In this document: positions 52,456-60,621 of the stretch, piece after piece | How positions within the stretch are numbered: the first letter of the stretch is position 1 | Layout: each line of letters opens with the position of its first letter | From: Bog-105 sp965277855 | GTDB lineage: Bacteria; Acidobacteriota; Terriglobia; Bryobacterales; Bryobacteraceae | Assembly: GCA_965277855.1 (NCBI GenBank) | Contig: OZ255847.1 | Coordinates: 1,240,001-1,304,000 of the forward strand | Reading direction: 5' to 3' | DNA: 64,000 bases | Notes under the pieces: generated by a model | What the model saw: only the letters and a program-made list of their open reading frames with translations | Databases searched by the model: none | Told to the model about the DNA's origin: nothing | Made by a program: the position numbers and the translations under genes

Positions 52456-52916
52456 AAGAGTTGTTCTCCTTCAAAATAAAATCAAGTTCGTGAAGGCGCG
52501 AACTGGGCACCGGGTGTGATGGAAGGGTCAAAAGCAAGACACTCCCGCCGTGATGAAAAGGTCGCACAGCGACTGATGCTTGCTGCTTAGAAAGGTTGGA
52601 CGGTCGGCGCGGCCGTCAATAAATGGCACTCTAGGTGAAAAGACCACCCGAGTACAGGCTCAACAGAGAGGTGGGATAGAGACAAGCGACCTGCCTGCCT
52701 GAACTCTGATTCTTATCTTAGTCGAATTTTTCTTGTTTCTCAATAGTCGGAGAGCATTAGTATGAATCGGTATCCTCCGGCCGGACTAAGGTGGACGCCG
52801 CGCCGACCCTCGATTCCGCAACCGAAGGACCTTTACTTGCATCTCAATACCAAGGTTTCAGGGTTAAACTGGGTTTCTTTCCAGGGTTGTGTCTCTGAAA
52901 GGAGTTACTTCGTCGT
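52456..52916. other. 461-bp intergenic stretch between two divergent genes
   Basis: No convincing gene is seen. Open frames here, including one from 52762, lack codon character and ribosome-binding support. The stretch includes the divergent control regions for the small secreted protein (minus) and the TPR protein (plus). A T-rich piece around 52720-52745 near TTGTTTCTCAATAG may be a promoter for the TPR gene, but this is tentative. Confidence 0.4.
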
Positions 52917-53771
52917 ATGTTCCGCTCTTTCTTCGCTGCCGTACTCCTCACAGTTTCGTCGATCCAGCTGTTAACTGCTCAGGATCTGTCCCAAGCCGAA
53001 GAACTCTTTCAGCGCACGAATTACGAGAACTCGGTGTCGCTGCTTGACAAGCACAGTAACGATCCGGCCATCAATTTTTTACTCGGCCGCAATTACCTGA
53101 TGATGGGCGAGTTTAAAAAGGCCTCTGAATCGCTCGAAAGGGCCACGGCTGCTAAGGCAGACAGCGAATACTATGACTGGCTGGGGCGCGCTTACGGTCG
53201 CCGCGCCGAGGTCGCGAACCCACTCAGTGCTGCGCTGTTGGCCCCGAAGGCGCGGCAAGCATTTGAAAAAGCGGTCGAACTCGATTCGTCTAACCGAGAC
53301 GCTCTGGACGACCTTTTCGACTACTACCTCGAAGCGCCTGGCTTTCTCGGTGGCGGCTTCGAAAAAGCGGCCGGCGTTGCCCAGCGAATCAGTGTGTTAG
53401 ACCCGGGTGAGGGCTTTTACGACAGCTTCAAGCTCGACCAGAAGCAAAAATCCTTCACGACTGCCGAGCGGCACTTACGCCAAGCCGTGGCGGCTGCTCC
53501 TCAGAGCGTTCACCATATCGTGGCTCTTGCCAAATTCCTGGCCAACCAGGGACGTATCGCGGAAAGCGACGCTATGTTTGCTAAAGCAGAGCAAGTTTCC
53601 CCTAACAATCCTCGCGTGTGGTTCGCTCAAGCTGACGTATTAGTCAAACAGAGGCGCAATCTGGACGAAGCGAAGGTCCTGCTTACGAAGTACATGCACT
53701 CCTCGATTACCGCCGATGATCCACCCCGCGAAGAAGCGGCCCGCCTCTTAAAACAAGCCGGCGGAGCCTGA
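52917..53771 (+). CDS. secreted TPR-repeat protein
   Basis: 284 residues. A signal peptide (1-21, ...LLTAQ) is followed by tandem TPR units: QAEELFQRTNYENSVSLLDKH, then INFLLGRNYLMMGEFKKASESLERA, KARQAFEKAVELDSSNRDALDDLFDYY and AERHLRQAVAAAPQSVHHIVALAKFLANQG (in pieces). It should be a periplasmic protein-protein scaffold. AAAGGAG is upstream of the ATG. It precedes a MacB-like permease gene by 62 bp; the two may be co-transcribed. Confidence 0.85.
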   Translation: MFRSFFAAVLLTVSSIQLLTAQDLSQAEELFQRTNYENSVSLLDKHSNDPAINFLLGRNYLMMGEFKKASESLERATAAKADSEYYDWLGRAYGRRAEVANPLSAALLAPKARQAFEKAVELDSSNRDALDDLFDYYLEAPGFLGGGFEKAAGVAQRISVLDPGEGFYDSFKLDQKQKSFTTAERHLRQAVAAAPQSVHHIVALAKFLANQGRIAESDAMFAKAEQVSPNNPRVWFAQADVLVKQRRNLDEAKVLLTKYMHSSITADDPPREEAARLLKQAGGA

Positions 53772-53805
53772 GCCGTAGCCCGGGGGGCCTCGCCAGGAAC
53801 AGGCA

Positions 53806-53832
53806 AAGATGGCAGGCTAAAGCCTACCCTAC
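53806..53832. repeat. 27-bp palindromic dispersed repeat, copy 2
   Basis: Exact second copy of the repeat at 50032-50058, in the same orientation. It ends one base before the ATG of the permease gene and takes the place where a ribosome-binding site would be expected. Its hairpin could hide or replace normal initiation signals. Confidence 0.85.
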
Positions 53833-53833
53833 T

Positions 53834-55039
53834 ATGAATTTCTCTGAAGCCATCGCTTTTAGCTTCCAAGCCCTCAACGCCAACAAGCTGCGCACCTTCC
53901 TCACAGCACTTGGCATCATCATCGGCAATGCGTCCGTCATTCTGGTAGTCACCATCTCTCTTGCCAGCACGAAACTCATTCTAAATTTAATTGAAGGTGT
54001 GGGTTCGAATCTGGTCTATGCCAGCGCCGAAGTCACCGGGCAGAACGTAGCCAAAGTGCAGGGTGACTACGTTAAATTGAGCGACGTACAGGCCGTCCGC
54101 GAGGCCCTTGGCAACAGTATCGTTGCTGCTACGGGCGTTATGCAGACTCACGATCAGATTGTCGTCAACGGCAAAGTGCGCGAAGTCGCTATCAACGGAG
54201 TGGATGACAACTACGCTAGCGTCCGCAACTTGGTCTCTCTGGCCGGACGGCCGTTTGACACGAGTGACATCACGCTGCGGGAACACGTCGCCATGCTTAC
54301 TGAAAAGTTGGCCACGCGCATCTTCGGCAGCCAGGACGCTGCCATTGGCCAAACCGTTAAGCTGAGCCAGCTGCAGTTTACAATAGTGGGCACCTTTCGC
54401 GAGAAAACAAGCACCTTCGGCACCGGCGAGATCACTGACGAAACCATTCTCATTCCGATCAGCGTCATGAAGTACTTCGTCGAGTACGAGCGCATCGACC
54501 CGCTTTACATCCAGGTACGCAACGCCAGCGATGTGGCCGCTGTTCGACAGCGGGTTGCGCAAATTCTCGAATCACGGCACCGGCCCGGCGCCAAATACAG
54601 CGTGCAGGATCTCACCGCACTTCTCGACGCCGCTAAACAAATTGCGCACGTCCTTACGATCGTGCTCATCATCGAGTCCGCCATTGCTCTACTCATCTCC
54701 GGCATCGGCATCATGAATATCATGCTTGTCACGGTGACTGAACGGACCCGGGAAATCGGCTTGCGGATGGCTGTGGGGGCCTCTCGCAGAGAAGTGCTCC
54801 TCCAGTTCCTCGTGGAAGCCATTCTCATTAGTCTGATCGGCGGAGTGCTCGGCATCTGTATCGGTCTCGCACTCCCACTGAGCGTCGGTCTCTTCACGAA
54901 TCGCGTGCACGTCCCCGTCTCGCCTATTTCTGTTATCGTCGCTTTTGCCGTCTCGTTCAGCGTAGGCGTCGGTTTCGGACTTCTACCGGCCCGCCGCGCC
55001 TCGCAGCTCAGCCCTACCGAAGCTCTTCGTTACGAATAA
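53834..55039 (+). CDS. MacB/FtsX-type ABC transporter permease
   Basis: 401 residues. The start NANKLRTFLTALGIIIGNASVIL opens the first helix (about 18-40), a MacB_PCD periplasmic domain follows (about 50-245), then FtsX helices near 275-300, 320-350 and 365-388 and the end LLPARRASQLSPTEALRYE (each in pieces). It is the permease of an efflux or lipoprotein-release ABC system. No ATP-binding subunit or membrane-fusion protein is adjacent. The start codon lies one base after a 27-bp repeat and lacks a normal SD. It is unrelated in length to the large permease at 2985. Confidence 0.9.
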   Translation: MNFSEAIAFSFQALNANKLRTFLTALGIIIGNASVILVVTISLASTKLILNLIEGVGSNLVYASAEVTGQNVAKVQGDYVKLSDVQAVREALGNSIVAATGVMQTHDQIVVNGKVREVAINGVDDNYASVRNLVSLAGRPFDTSDITLREHVAMLTEKLATRIFGSQDAAIGQTVKLSQLQFTIVGTFREKTSTFGTGEITDETILIPISVMKYFVEYERIDPLYIQVRNASDVAAVRQRVAQILESRHRPGAKYSVQDLTALLDAAKQIAHVLTIVLIIESAIALLISGIGIMNIMLVTVTERTREIGLRMAVGASRREVLLQFLVEAILISLIGGVLGICIGLALPLSVGLFTNRVHVPVSPISVIVAFAVSFSVGVGFGLLPARRASQLSPTEALRYE

Positions 55040-55084
55040 AAGGAAATCACCCTCCGGTGAGTTGAATCCTAGAAGGGAAAGGTC

Positions 55085-55101
55085 TTGAAGCCTTGCTTCA
55101 A
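55085..55101 (+). promoter_or_regulatory. hairpin just before the ribosome-binding site of the small protein gene
   Basis: TTGAAGC and GCTTCAA form a perfect 7-bp stem over a 3-nt loop, immediately before AAGGAG (55103-55108), itself 10 bp upstream of the ATG at 55119. It could stabilise the mRNA or affect ribosome access. Whether it has a role is not shown. Confidence 0.4.
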
Positions 55102-55118
55102 TAAGGAGAAAATAATAA

Positions 55119-55394
55119 ATGGACTACAAAGACAGTCTCACTACTGAACCGCGCCCAGGCGCGCGCGTAGAACACCGCGAGGGGCCAGTCGCCCGCAGCA
55201 TTGAGCAGCAAACCGCCAAGCTTCCTTCCGACATGTGGCTGTGGGCTGCATTCGCGTCAATTGGCACGTCACTCTTCTTTCAGATGACTGGCGACGAAAA
55301 GAAGGCAAACTTCGTGGGCCATTGGGCTCCTACCTTCTTGGCCCTGGGAATTTATAATAAGCTGGTCAAACTGCACGGCTCCGAAGGCATCTAG
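55119..55394 (+). CDS. small hypothetical protein with a hydrophobic segment
   Basis: 91 residues with a strong SD (AAGGAG). The N-terminal ~38 residues are polar (VEHREGPVARSIEQQTAKLP). A hydrophobic stretch lies near 41-55 (WLWAAFASIGTSLFF) and a second near 67-80 (HWAPTFLALGIYNKL). I do not recognise a family with a known role, though similar short proteins occur in acidobacteria and other soil bacteria. Its stop overlaps the end of the convergent gene by 4 bp. Confidence 0.72.
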   Translation: MDYKDSLTTEPRPGARVEHREGPVARSIEQQTAKLPSDMWLWAAFASIGTSLFFQMTGDEKKANFVGHWAPTFLALGIYNKLVKLHGSEGI

Positions 55395-55975
55395 CTGTGG
55401 GTCGAGTTACCAACCTGAGGGCCGATCGTGTGTCGGCCCATATGCCCCTTCACTAAAGCTGCTTCCCCTGCAAACAAGACGGCTACGTAAAACAAATCCG
55501 CTAAGACCGTCCTTCCGAAGAACGGCAATGCCGCGAAGAAGCAGTCCGTAAAGCCGAGCCAGGTATGGGCATAGCCGGCTAACCCAAACCACCACTCGAA
55601 CAAGTTAGTTACTACAAAGAACTGCACGCTCCCGACTAACGCCACTACCGCTATCCGGTACGGGCTCGAACTGCCCCGTAAAAAAGTTCTTCCCAAAACC
55701 ACATAAATCAATAACGACAAATAGATAACCGGTGTCGCCTTTGAGAATGCCGGATAACCGGCCATATGACTAAGCAGCGGATCGGTTATCAACATAGCGA
55801 GTAACGGAACGACATAGGCCTGCCAACCGGGGAGCCTCGCTCCCCCGAAGATCCCCATGCCGCTAATCGGGGCGAAGTTCGGAGGGTGCGGAACCAGACG
55901 AAGCAGTGCAGCGAGCACCGTGAGAGCCAGCGCCGCGGGCTGAAGCGTTGATTTCTGCTTTTCCATAGCACTCAC
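55391..55975 (-). CDS. DUF6580-type integral membrane protein, putative transporter
   Basis: 194 residues with about five membrane helices. It has PHPPNFAPISGMGIFGGARL at about 29-48 and TDPLLSHMAGYPAF, which are the signatures of the DUF6580 putative transport family, and FEWWFGLAGYAHTWLGFTDCFFAALPF near the end (in pieces). The family resembles ECF-type S components by helix layout, but no substrate is known. The GTG start overlaps the stop of the small protein before it (GTGA), and an ATG nine bases on is an alternative. Confidence 0.82.
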   Translation of the reverse strand: MSAMEKQKSTLQPAALALTVLAALLRLVPHPPNFAPISGMGIFGGARLPGWQAYVVPLLAMLITDPLLSHMAGYPAFSKATPVIYLSLLIYVVLGRTFLRGSSSPYRIAVVALVGSVQFFVVTNLFEWWFGLAGYAHTWLGFTDCFFAALPFFGRTVLADLFYVAVLFAGEAALVKGHMGRHTIGPQVGNSTHS

Positions 55976-56151
55976 CAGGCCGAAGGCGGATCGCTCGCCG
56001 GGAAACTGTCTTCCACAGTGATGTCATGCGCCTTGTCTATCTCCCGCTTTCGCGTCGATGGTCTAGAAAGAAGCGCGTACCCTACCAGTGGCAGCGAAAC
56101 GCCCAGCAAAAAGTACACGAACTTCAAGCCTCTTGTGGAAGTATCGTTCAT
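55972..56151 (-). CDS. small membrane protein with a C-terminal SFPASDPP motif
   Basis: 59 residues from the ATG at 56151, with GAGGTG upstream. A frame extension further upstream crosses a tandem repeat and is unlikely to be coding. One membrane helix (about 9-26, FVYFLLGVSLPLVGYALL) is followed by a charged segment and the end VEDSFPASDPPSAW. The SFPASDPP tail occurs in several families of small bacterial proteins of unknown role. It overlaps the next gene by 4 bp and so may be a partner of the DUF6580 transporter-like protein. Confidence 0.68.
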   Translation of the reverse strand: MNDTSTRGLKFVYFLLGVSLPLVGYALLSRPSTRKREIDKAHDITVEDSFPASDPPSAW

Positions 56152-56187
56152 CGTATTCACCTCAATCTTGGGACGCCCGCGATCTAT

Positions 56188-56233
56188 CTTTTGATCCATC
56201 CTGCCTCGTGCTTTTGATCCATCCTGCCTCGTG
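56188..56233. repeat. exact tandem duplication of a 23-bp unit
   Basis: The 23-bp unit beginning CTTTTGATCC and ending CCTCGTG is present twice head to tail (56188-56210 and 56211-56233), followed by a partial CTCGATCC. It lies in the divergent spacer between the small protein gene and the Ku gene, upstream of both. It looks like a recent slip duplication and changes the spacing of any control sites. Confidence 0.85.
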
Positions 56234-56344
56234 CTCGATCCACGCCCTATCTTACGCTGTGATCGCTCCAGTTCCCTTTGGCGTCCGAAACAGGGCCGAA
56301 ACGTTTTACATGCGGAACAAAACATCTCACAATGAAAGTAGCGT

Positions 56345-57244
56345 ATGGCTTCCACTGTCTGGCGTGGCTACATCTCCTTCGGGCTGATCTCGATTCCGGT
56401 TCGCCTCTTCCGCGCCGCCCGCGCCGAGCGGATCAACTTACGGAAGCTCTACAAAAGCCCCGCCCCTTCACAATCCGAGGCGGCAGACCCTGACGAAGAT
56501 CGGGCGTCGGCCGCTCAGCCGGTTCTCGAACCCATACGCCAGGTTGCAACGCGCCAGGACTCTTCCCAAGCCCTCCCTGCCCCCGCCGTCGTCAAAGGTT
56601 ACGAATACGAAAAAGATCGATTCGTTACTCTTGAGCCCGAAGAGCTTAAGAGCGCTGCCGCCAAAACTTCTACTGCCATGGAAATTTCGGAGTTTGTGCA
56701 GCTGGCTGAAATCGATCCCGTCTATTTCGAAACGTCTTATTACGTCACTCCCGAAGAAGCCGGCGAAAAGGCGTATGCGCTGCTCTATTCCTCCCTGCAG
56801 CGCACTCAGCTCGTCGCGATCGCGCAGTTCGCCATGCATAATCGCGAACATGCGGTGGTCCTTCGGCCCGGCCATTCCGGGCTCCTCGCGCACACCATGT
56901 TCTTTGCCTCGGAAGTGCGCGCCGACGAAGAATTTCATACCGACACCCACGATCTCTCAAAGAAAGAGCTCGACCTGGCCCAAACCTTAATTCGCTCGCT
57001 CGAAGCGCCCTTTCAGCCCGAGAAGTATCACGATACCTATCGTGAGAAATTGCAGGCGCTCATCGACCGCAAACTCGAAGGCAAACCACTCCCCGCTGCC
57101 CCTGCCACTCCTCGTAAAGCCGAAGTAGTAGACATCGCGGACGCCCTCCGGCAAAGTCTTGCGAATCTGAAAAAGCCGCCCGCCGCCGCTACCGCCAACA
57201 CGCGCAAGCGCACTTCAGCCGCCAAGAAATCCGCTCGCGCCTAA
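56345..57244 (+). CDS. ku: bacterial Ku protein
   Basis: 299 residues. STVWRGYISFGLISIPVRL starts the Ku core, VVKGYEYEKDRFVTLEPEEL and ISEFVQLAEIDPVYFETSYYVTPEEAGEKAY are the central signature (in pieces), and QPEKYHDTYREKLQALIDRKLEG closes the core. A basic Lys/Ala-rich C-terminal tail (about 265-299) is typical and may bind DNA or LigD. About 45 residues after the first strands are a variable, polar insertion. Ku binds broken ends as a dimer and recruits LigD, whose gene is about 39 kb away. Confidence 0.95.
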   Translation: MASTVWRGYISFGLISIPVRLFRAARAERINLRKLYKSPAPSQSEAADPDEDRASAAQPVLEPIRQVATRQDSSQALPAPAVVKGYEYEKDRFVTLEPEELKSAAAKTSTAMEISEFVQLAEIDPVYFETSYYVTPEEAGEKAYALLYSSLQRTQLVAIAQFAMHNREHAVVLRPGHSGLLAHTMFFASEVRADEEFHTDTHDLSKKELDLAQTLIRSLEAPFQPEKYHDTYREKLQALIDRKLEGKPLPAAPATPRKAEVVDIADALRQSLANLKKPPAAATANTRKRTSAAKKSARA

Positions 57245-57375
57245 ATACGGTCGGACAACGCCACACAGCGGTAGGCGCTCGATGCGATTGTGGAAGACTG
57301 TATCCGTCAAGTTTTCGGGAACTCACGTTTACGTGTTCCAGCAAGAACTCCGCGTTATCTTGGATCAAGTTACAT

Positions 57376-58230
57376 ATGGACCGTAGCGAAAAGCTTTTGA
57401 CTGGCTTGAACGTGAGAGAGATGGTCGGAGTGGAAATCGGACCTCTGGCAAGTCCGTTTGTCCGAAAGGAAGAGGGCGAGATTATTTACGTCGATTACAC
57501 CGATGGTGAGACTCTCCGCAAGAAGTACAAGGACGATCCGAATGTCGACACAACAAAAATTGTCGAGCCCGATGCGATCTGGGGCACTCTGACACTCCAG
57601 CAGGCGATCGGCGAAGAACGGAGAGTGGATTACATCGTCGCTTCGCACGTTATTGAGCATGTTCCTGATCTATTAACTTGGCTCGAAGAATTGCGATCCG
57701 TTTTAAGAGAGAATGGTCAACTCAGATTGATTGTTCCTGATCGGCGATTCACGTTCGATTATCTTCGGAGAGAATCACAACTGCCGGAAGTTCTGTACTG
57801 TCATCTGATTCGCGCCCGCGTTCCTCAAGCTTTTTTCATCCTCGACTTTTTTATCAACTTTGTGCAAATCGACAAGATGGAAATATGGAATGGGACCCTC
57901 AACCCGGCCGAATTGAAAAGACACATTGCATTTGAAGCGGCGTACGATGCGGCCCGTGAAGCGGTCGAACGGGGGAGCTATCGGGATGTGCATTGCTGGG
58001 TCTTTACACCGCGCTCTTTCGCAGAACTCTTTGCTCAGTTGGCTGAGTACGGCTTTATTGAATTCGCCTGTGAGCAGTTTTACGACACGGAATACGGTCA
58101 GCACGATTTTTTCCTGGTGCTTCAGCCGTCTACTGATAAAGGTTACATAGTAGATAGCTGGCATCGGATGGCCGTAGCTGCAACGGTAGAACCACCAAGA
58201 TTAATTCAACCTGGGCCGCTCGCGTTATAG
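57376..58230 (+). CDS. class I SAM-dependent methyltransferase
   Basis: 284 residues. The first Rossmann strand is MVGVEIGPLASPFV, a relaxed motif I, then IIYVDYTD. DYIVASHVIEHVPDLLTWLEELRSVLRENGQLRLIVPD (in pieces) is the Methyltransf_11/23-type motif. The rest (RRFTFDYLR, VHCWVFTPRSFAELFAQL) matches enzymes found in O-antigen and capsule regions. The acceptor is unknown. Its codons appear somewhat lower in GC than neighbours by eye, which might indicate transfer. It is followed by a long hairpin and a tRNA fragment. Confidence 0.82.
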   Translation: MDRSEKLLTGLNVREMVGVEIGPLASPFVRKEEGEIIYVDYTDGETLRKKYKDDPNVDTTKIVEPDAIWGTLTLQQAIGEERRVDYIVASHVIEHVPDLLTWLEELRSVLRENGQLRLIVPDRRFTFDYLRRESQLPEVLYCHLIRARVPQAFFILDFFINFVQIDKMEIWNGTLNPAELKRHIAFEAAYDAAREAVERGSYRDVHCWVFTPRSFAELFAQLAEYGFIEFACEQFYDTEYGQHDFFLVLQPSTDKGYIVDSWHRMAVAATVEPPRLIQPGPLAL

Positions 58231-58303
58231 CGCCACCTCGAGCCGTACTCCGATTGCAAACAGTCACGCGGGCCTCTTCGGCTTGCAGGTGGCGTTTGTT
58301 GTT
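58231..58303 (+). terminator. long imperfect hairpin with T-rich tail after the methyltransferase
   Basis: CGCCACCT (58231-58238) pairs with AGGTGGCG (58287-58294), and GAGCCG pairs with CGGCTT just inside it. TTTGTTGTT follows (58295-58303). The base of the stem lies right after the TAG. This fits an intrinsic terminator for the plus strand, though the arm-to-arm distance is long. Its 3' end touches the tRNA fragment. Confidence 0.5.
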
Positions 58304-58346
58304 GGAGGCGCGGGGGCGGGATCGAACCGCCGAATAAAGGGTTTGC
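58303..58346 (-). tRNA. tRNA-Cys 3' fragment (anticodon to CCA), degenerate
   Basis: Read on the minus strand, GCAAACCC is followed by a variable region, the T arm GGCGGTTCGATCCCGCC and the acceptor strand CCGCGCC with TCCA. This is the 3' half of a tRNA-Cys gene from its GCA anticodon on. There is one extra C before the acceptor strand and no matching 5' half (GGCGCGG and D arm) is found upstream, so it is not a working tRNA. Such 3' halves are left as attachment sites when elements integrate into tRNA genes. Confidence 0.7.
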
Positions 58347-58488
58347 CCCCCTAGCTAGCGCATCTCTGGAGTAGGTCAGCTGTTTGTTATCTTTGCGGCT
58401 CTGGTGCGATAGTTTGTCCAATTTTGCGCAACAGGACCGAGGAGGAGAGACGGCGCAAATGAGAACGATAGCCGTGAACTCAAGTGGC

Positions 58489-60621
58489 TTACGGGACCAA
58501 CTCCAGGGCGGGTGGTATATAGCTCTCGGGCAACACCGTAGCGCACCCTTGCGTGCACGGTAGGATCGACGGCGGCTCGTTTCCGGGCGTCGGGTAATAC
58601 ATGCGAAGCGTTAACTGGAACGCCGTGCTCACCGGTGTGCCGGGGTAGAGCGGGCTGTAGTACGCTGTGGACGGCGTTGGAATCCAGTTCGACGGGGGCG
58701 CTTCGTCAGGCAGCGTTGGACCGAACCACAGGGTGAGTGACCCGTCGGCGTTCCTGGCCAATTGATCGGCGGCGAGTTGTGACGATCCGAGCTGAGTGAC
58801 CGGCTTGACCATTCCATAGTTGAGCGTGCCGGCGCCGGATGGTGACAGCAGCTTGACGATAGGGCCGGGTTTGCCGTTTGTGCTCTGGGGCTCCTGGATC
58901 GGGACATTGCCGGTCGAAAGTCTCTGGAGCCACTTCGCGGAGATCTGGAAAGTGTATGCCGTGTCGTTAGAGTTCGGTGTGGGTGTGCCTGCCACGTAGT
59001 AGACCTGGTTGGGCTTCAAGCCATAAGCGGCGGCGTTCGCGCCGAACAGGATGGGCGTGCTCGCCACGAGCGTTCCCCAGTTCGGAGCCTTCACCGTCAT
59101 GGAATTAGTCGCGGTATCCACCGAGAGCACGGTCGTATCCGCCGTCGAGTAGCTGGTGTTCAGCACACTGGTTTGGGCAATGAACGGCGCGGCAGCTTGT
59201 GTTGGATCGGTGGCGTAGACGTGAATTGACCAGAAGCCTTTCGGGTTACCCATGCTGTCGCTGACCATAGGCGGGTAGATTCCTACGGCCGGTAGTGTCG
59301 GATTGGAGAATGCCGGCGGCATGAACGTGAGCTTGTAGGTATGATTTCCATCAAGTGCCGTAGGGTTGCCGGTCAAGGTCGGATAAATCGCGTCGAGCCC
59401 GATGTTGGCTACCCCGCCCTCTACGACGATCAGAGAGCGATAAAGGTATCCCTTTAGATCGCTCGGATATGTCCCGACGGGGTCGTTCACGATCCCCCAG
59501 TAGTTGGTGCTGGGGCTCGTGGCGGCTTTGGCAATGAATTGCTGCAGAATGTCCTGCCCGAGCTTATAGCCGGCCTGCAAGGCTTCCTTCTGCAACGTTC
59601 CCCAGTCGGCCGGAATACGAAACCCCTTCTCGGTAAGACCGATCGGCGCGAACGAATCGAAGATGTGCTTCTGACCGGAAGAAGGAGCGACATAGATAGT
59701 CTTAGCCCCGTACTGTGGAACAACCCAGGTGGGGAGATCGCTCAAAGGCGTGCCGGATAAGCCGATGAAGCGGTTGGGTATCGGGTTGGTCGCCACGGCA
59801 TTGCCAACTTGTGCGAAAAAGTCGACGGCCTTTTCCGGCGTGCTCTGGTAGGGAGCAGCTTCGCTAATCTGCTCCGGAGTCGGAGGCCCCAGAACGTAGC
59901 TTGCCGGGTAGACCGGCGCATTACCGTGCGCTTCGAACTCCTCCAGCGTGTTCAACGCAAATTCCTCCTCGACGTTGCCGACGACATTCGGCACCGACGT
60001 CGGATCCGAAGCCTCGATTAACGTGTTGGTGAGAACACGAATGAGGAACCAGTTGATTTGGGTGTCGGACGCCATCACCGGGTATTCGTACCCATGAATC
60101 TTCGCGGTCTTCTTGTTGGCATACCGGGATTTGGGCCCAACGAGAAGATAGGACGTCGTGGCATCGGAAGGAGTCGTTCGCGTCCCGATGCTTCCCATGG
60201 TATTGACGTAAGCATCCATGTAGGCCACGACGTAGTACTGATTTTTTGAGGGCGGCACCGTGAGGACCAGTTCGGGATTCTTGTCGAAGTTCACAAATCC
60301 GCTGACGTAAACAACTGATGCGTCCCCCGCATTGGTCGCTTCGTTATTCCAGGCGGCGGGAACGGACCCGTACTTGAAGGCGTTAAACGGTGCGCCGACT
60401 ATCGTGTTGTATGTCGAGAATCGCTCGATGAACTCTGGACCGAGACCCCACACATAAGCTTTAGCTGCGAGAGCCGTAATGATCGCAGGATTGCTGGTAG
60501 ACGCATCTTCGCGAGAGTTGGACATGTCGGGACCGGTGAGGCTTTGGCTACCGGCAATAACCGAGGCCGCCAGCGCGATGACTGGTGCCATCGTGCGCAT
60601 AATAGTTCTCTTCAATTGCAT
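58489..60621 (-). CDS. secreted DUF1254/DUF1214 protein with an internal insertion
   Basis: 710 residues with a signal peptide (about 1-25). The N-terminal DUF1254 region has AYVWGLGPEFIERFSTYN, FVNFDKNPELVLTVPP and YYVVAYMDAYVNTMGSIG (in pieces). The DUF1214 region starts LDGNHTYKLTF and GFWSIHVYA near 435-485 and ends DGSLTLWFGP...NWIPTP and LRMYYPTPG near 626-680. Between these, residues ~493-610 are an extra beta-rich segment (VLSVDTATNSMTVKA, PNQVYYVAGTP) that typical DUF1214 proteins do not have. Its function is not known. It is on the same strand as the sulfatase gene upstream, 189 bp away. Confidence 0.85.
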   Translation of the reverse strand: MQLKRTIMRTMAPVIALAASVIAGSQSLTGPDMSNSREDASTSNPAIITALAAKAYVWGLGPEFIERFSTYNTIVGAPFNAFKYGSVPAAWNNEATNAGDASVVYVSGFVNFDKNPELVLTVPPSKNQYYVVAYMDAYVNTMGSIGTRTTPSDATTSYLLVGPKSRYANKKTAKIHGYEYPVMASDTQINWFLIRVLTNTLIEASDPTSVPNVVGNVEEEFALNTLEEFEAHGNAPVYPASYVLGPPTPEQISEAAPYQSTPEKAVDFFAQVGNAVATNPIPNRFIGLSGTPLSDLPTWVVPQYGAKTIYVAPSSGQKHIFDSFAPIGLTEKGFRIPADWGTLQKEALQAGYKLGQDILQQFIAKAATSPSTNYWGIVNDPVGTYPSDLKGYLYRSLIVVEGGVANIGLDAIYPTLTGNPTALDGNHTYKLTFMPPAFSNPTLPAVGIYPPMVSDSMGNPKGFWSIHVYATDPTQAAAPFIAQTSVLNTSYSTADTTVLSVDTATNSMTVKAPNWGTLVASTPILFGANAAAYGLKPNQVYYVAGTPTPNSNDTAYTFQISAKWLQRLSTGNVPIQEPQSTNGKPGPIVKLLSPSGAGTLNYGMVKPVTQLGSSQLAADQLARNADGSLTLWFGPTLPDEAPPSNWIPTPSTAYYSPLYPGTPVSTAFQLTLRMYYPTPGNEPPSILPCTQGCATVLPESYIPPALELVP

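Noticed and set aside
52762..52974. 70-codon frame before the TPR protein
   Set aside because: Overlaps the real gene start in another frame and its peptide has no family character.
56152..56355. Longer frame before the SFPASDPP micro-protein, with Cys-rich start
   Set aside because: It contains a tandem DNA duplication and overlaps the ku start; the ATG at 56151 has a good ribosome-binding site.
58303..58346. Intact tRNA-Cys gene
   Set aside because: No 5' acceptor strand or D arm is found upstream on the minus strand, and there is one extra base before the acceptor strand.
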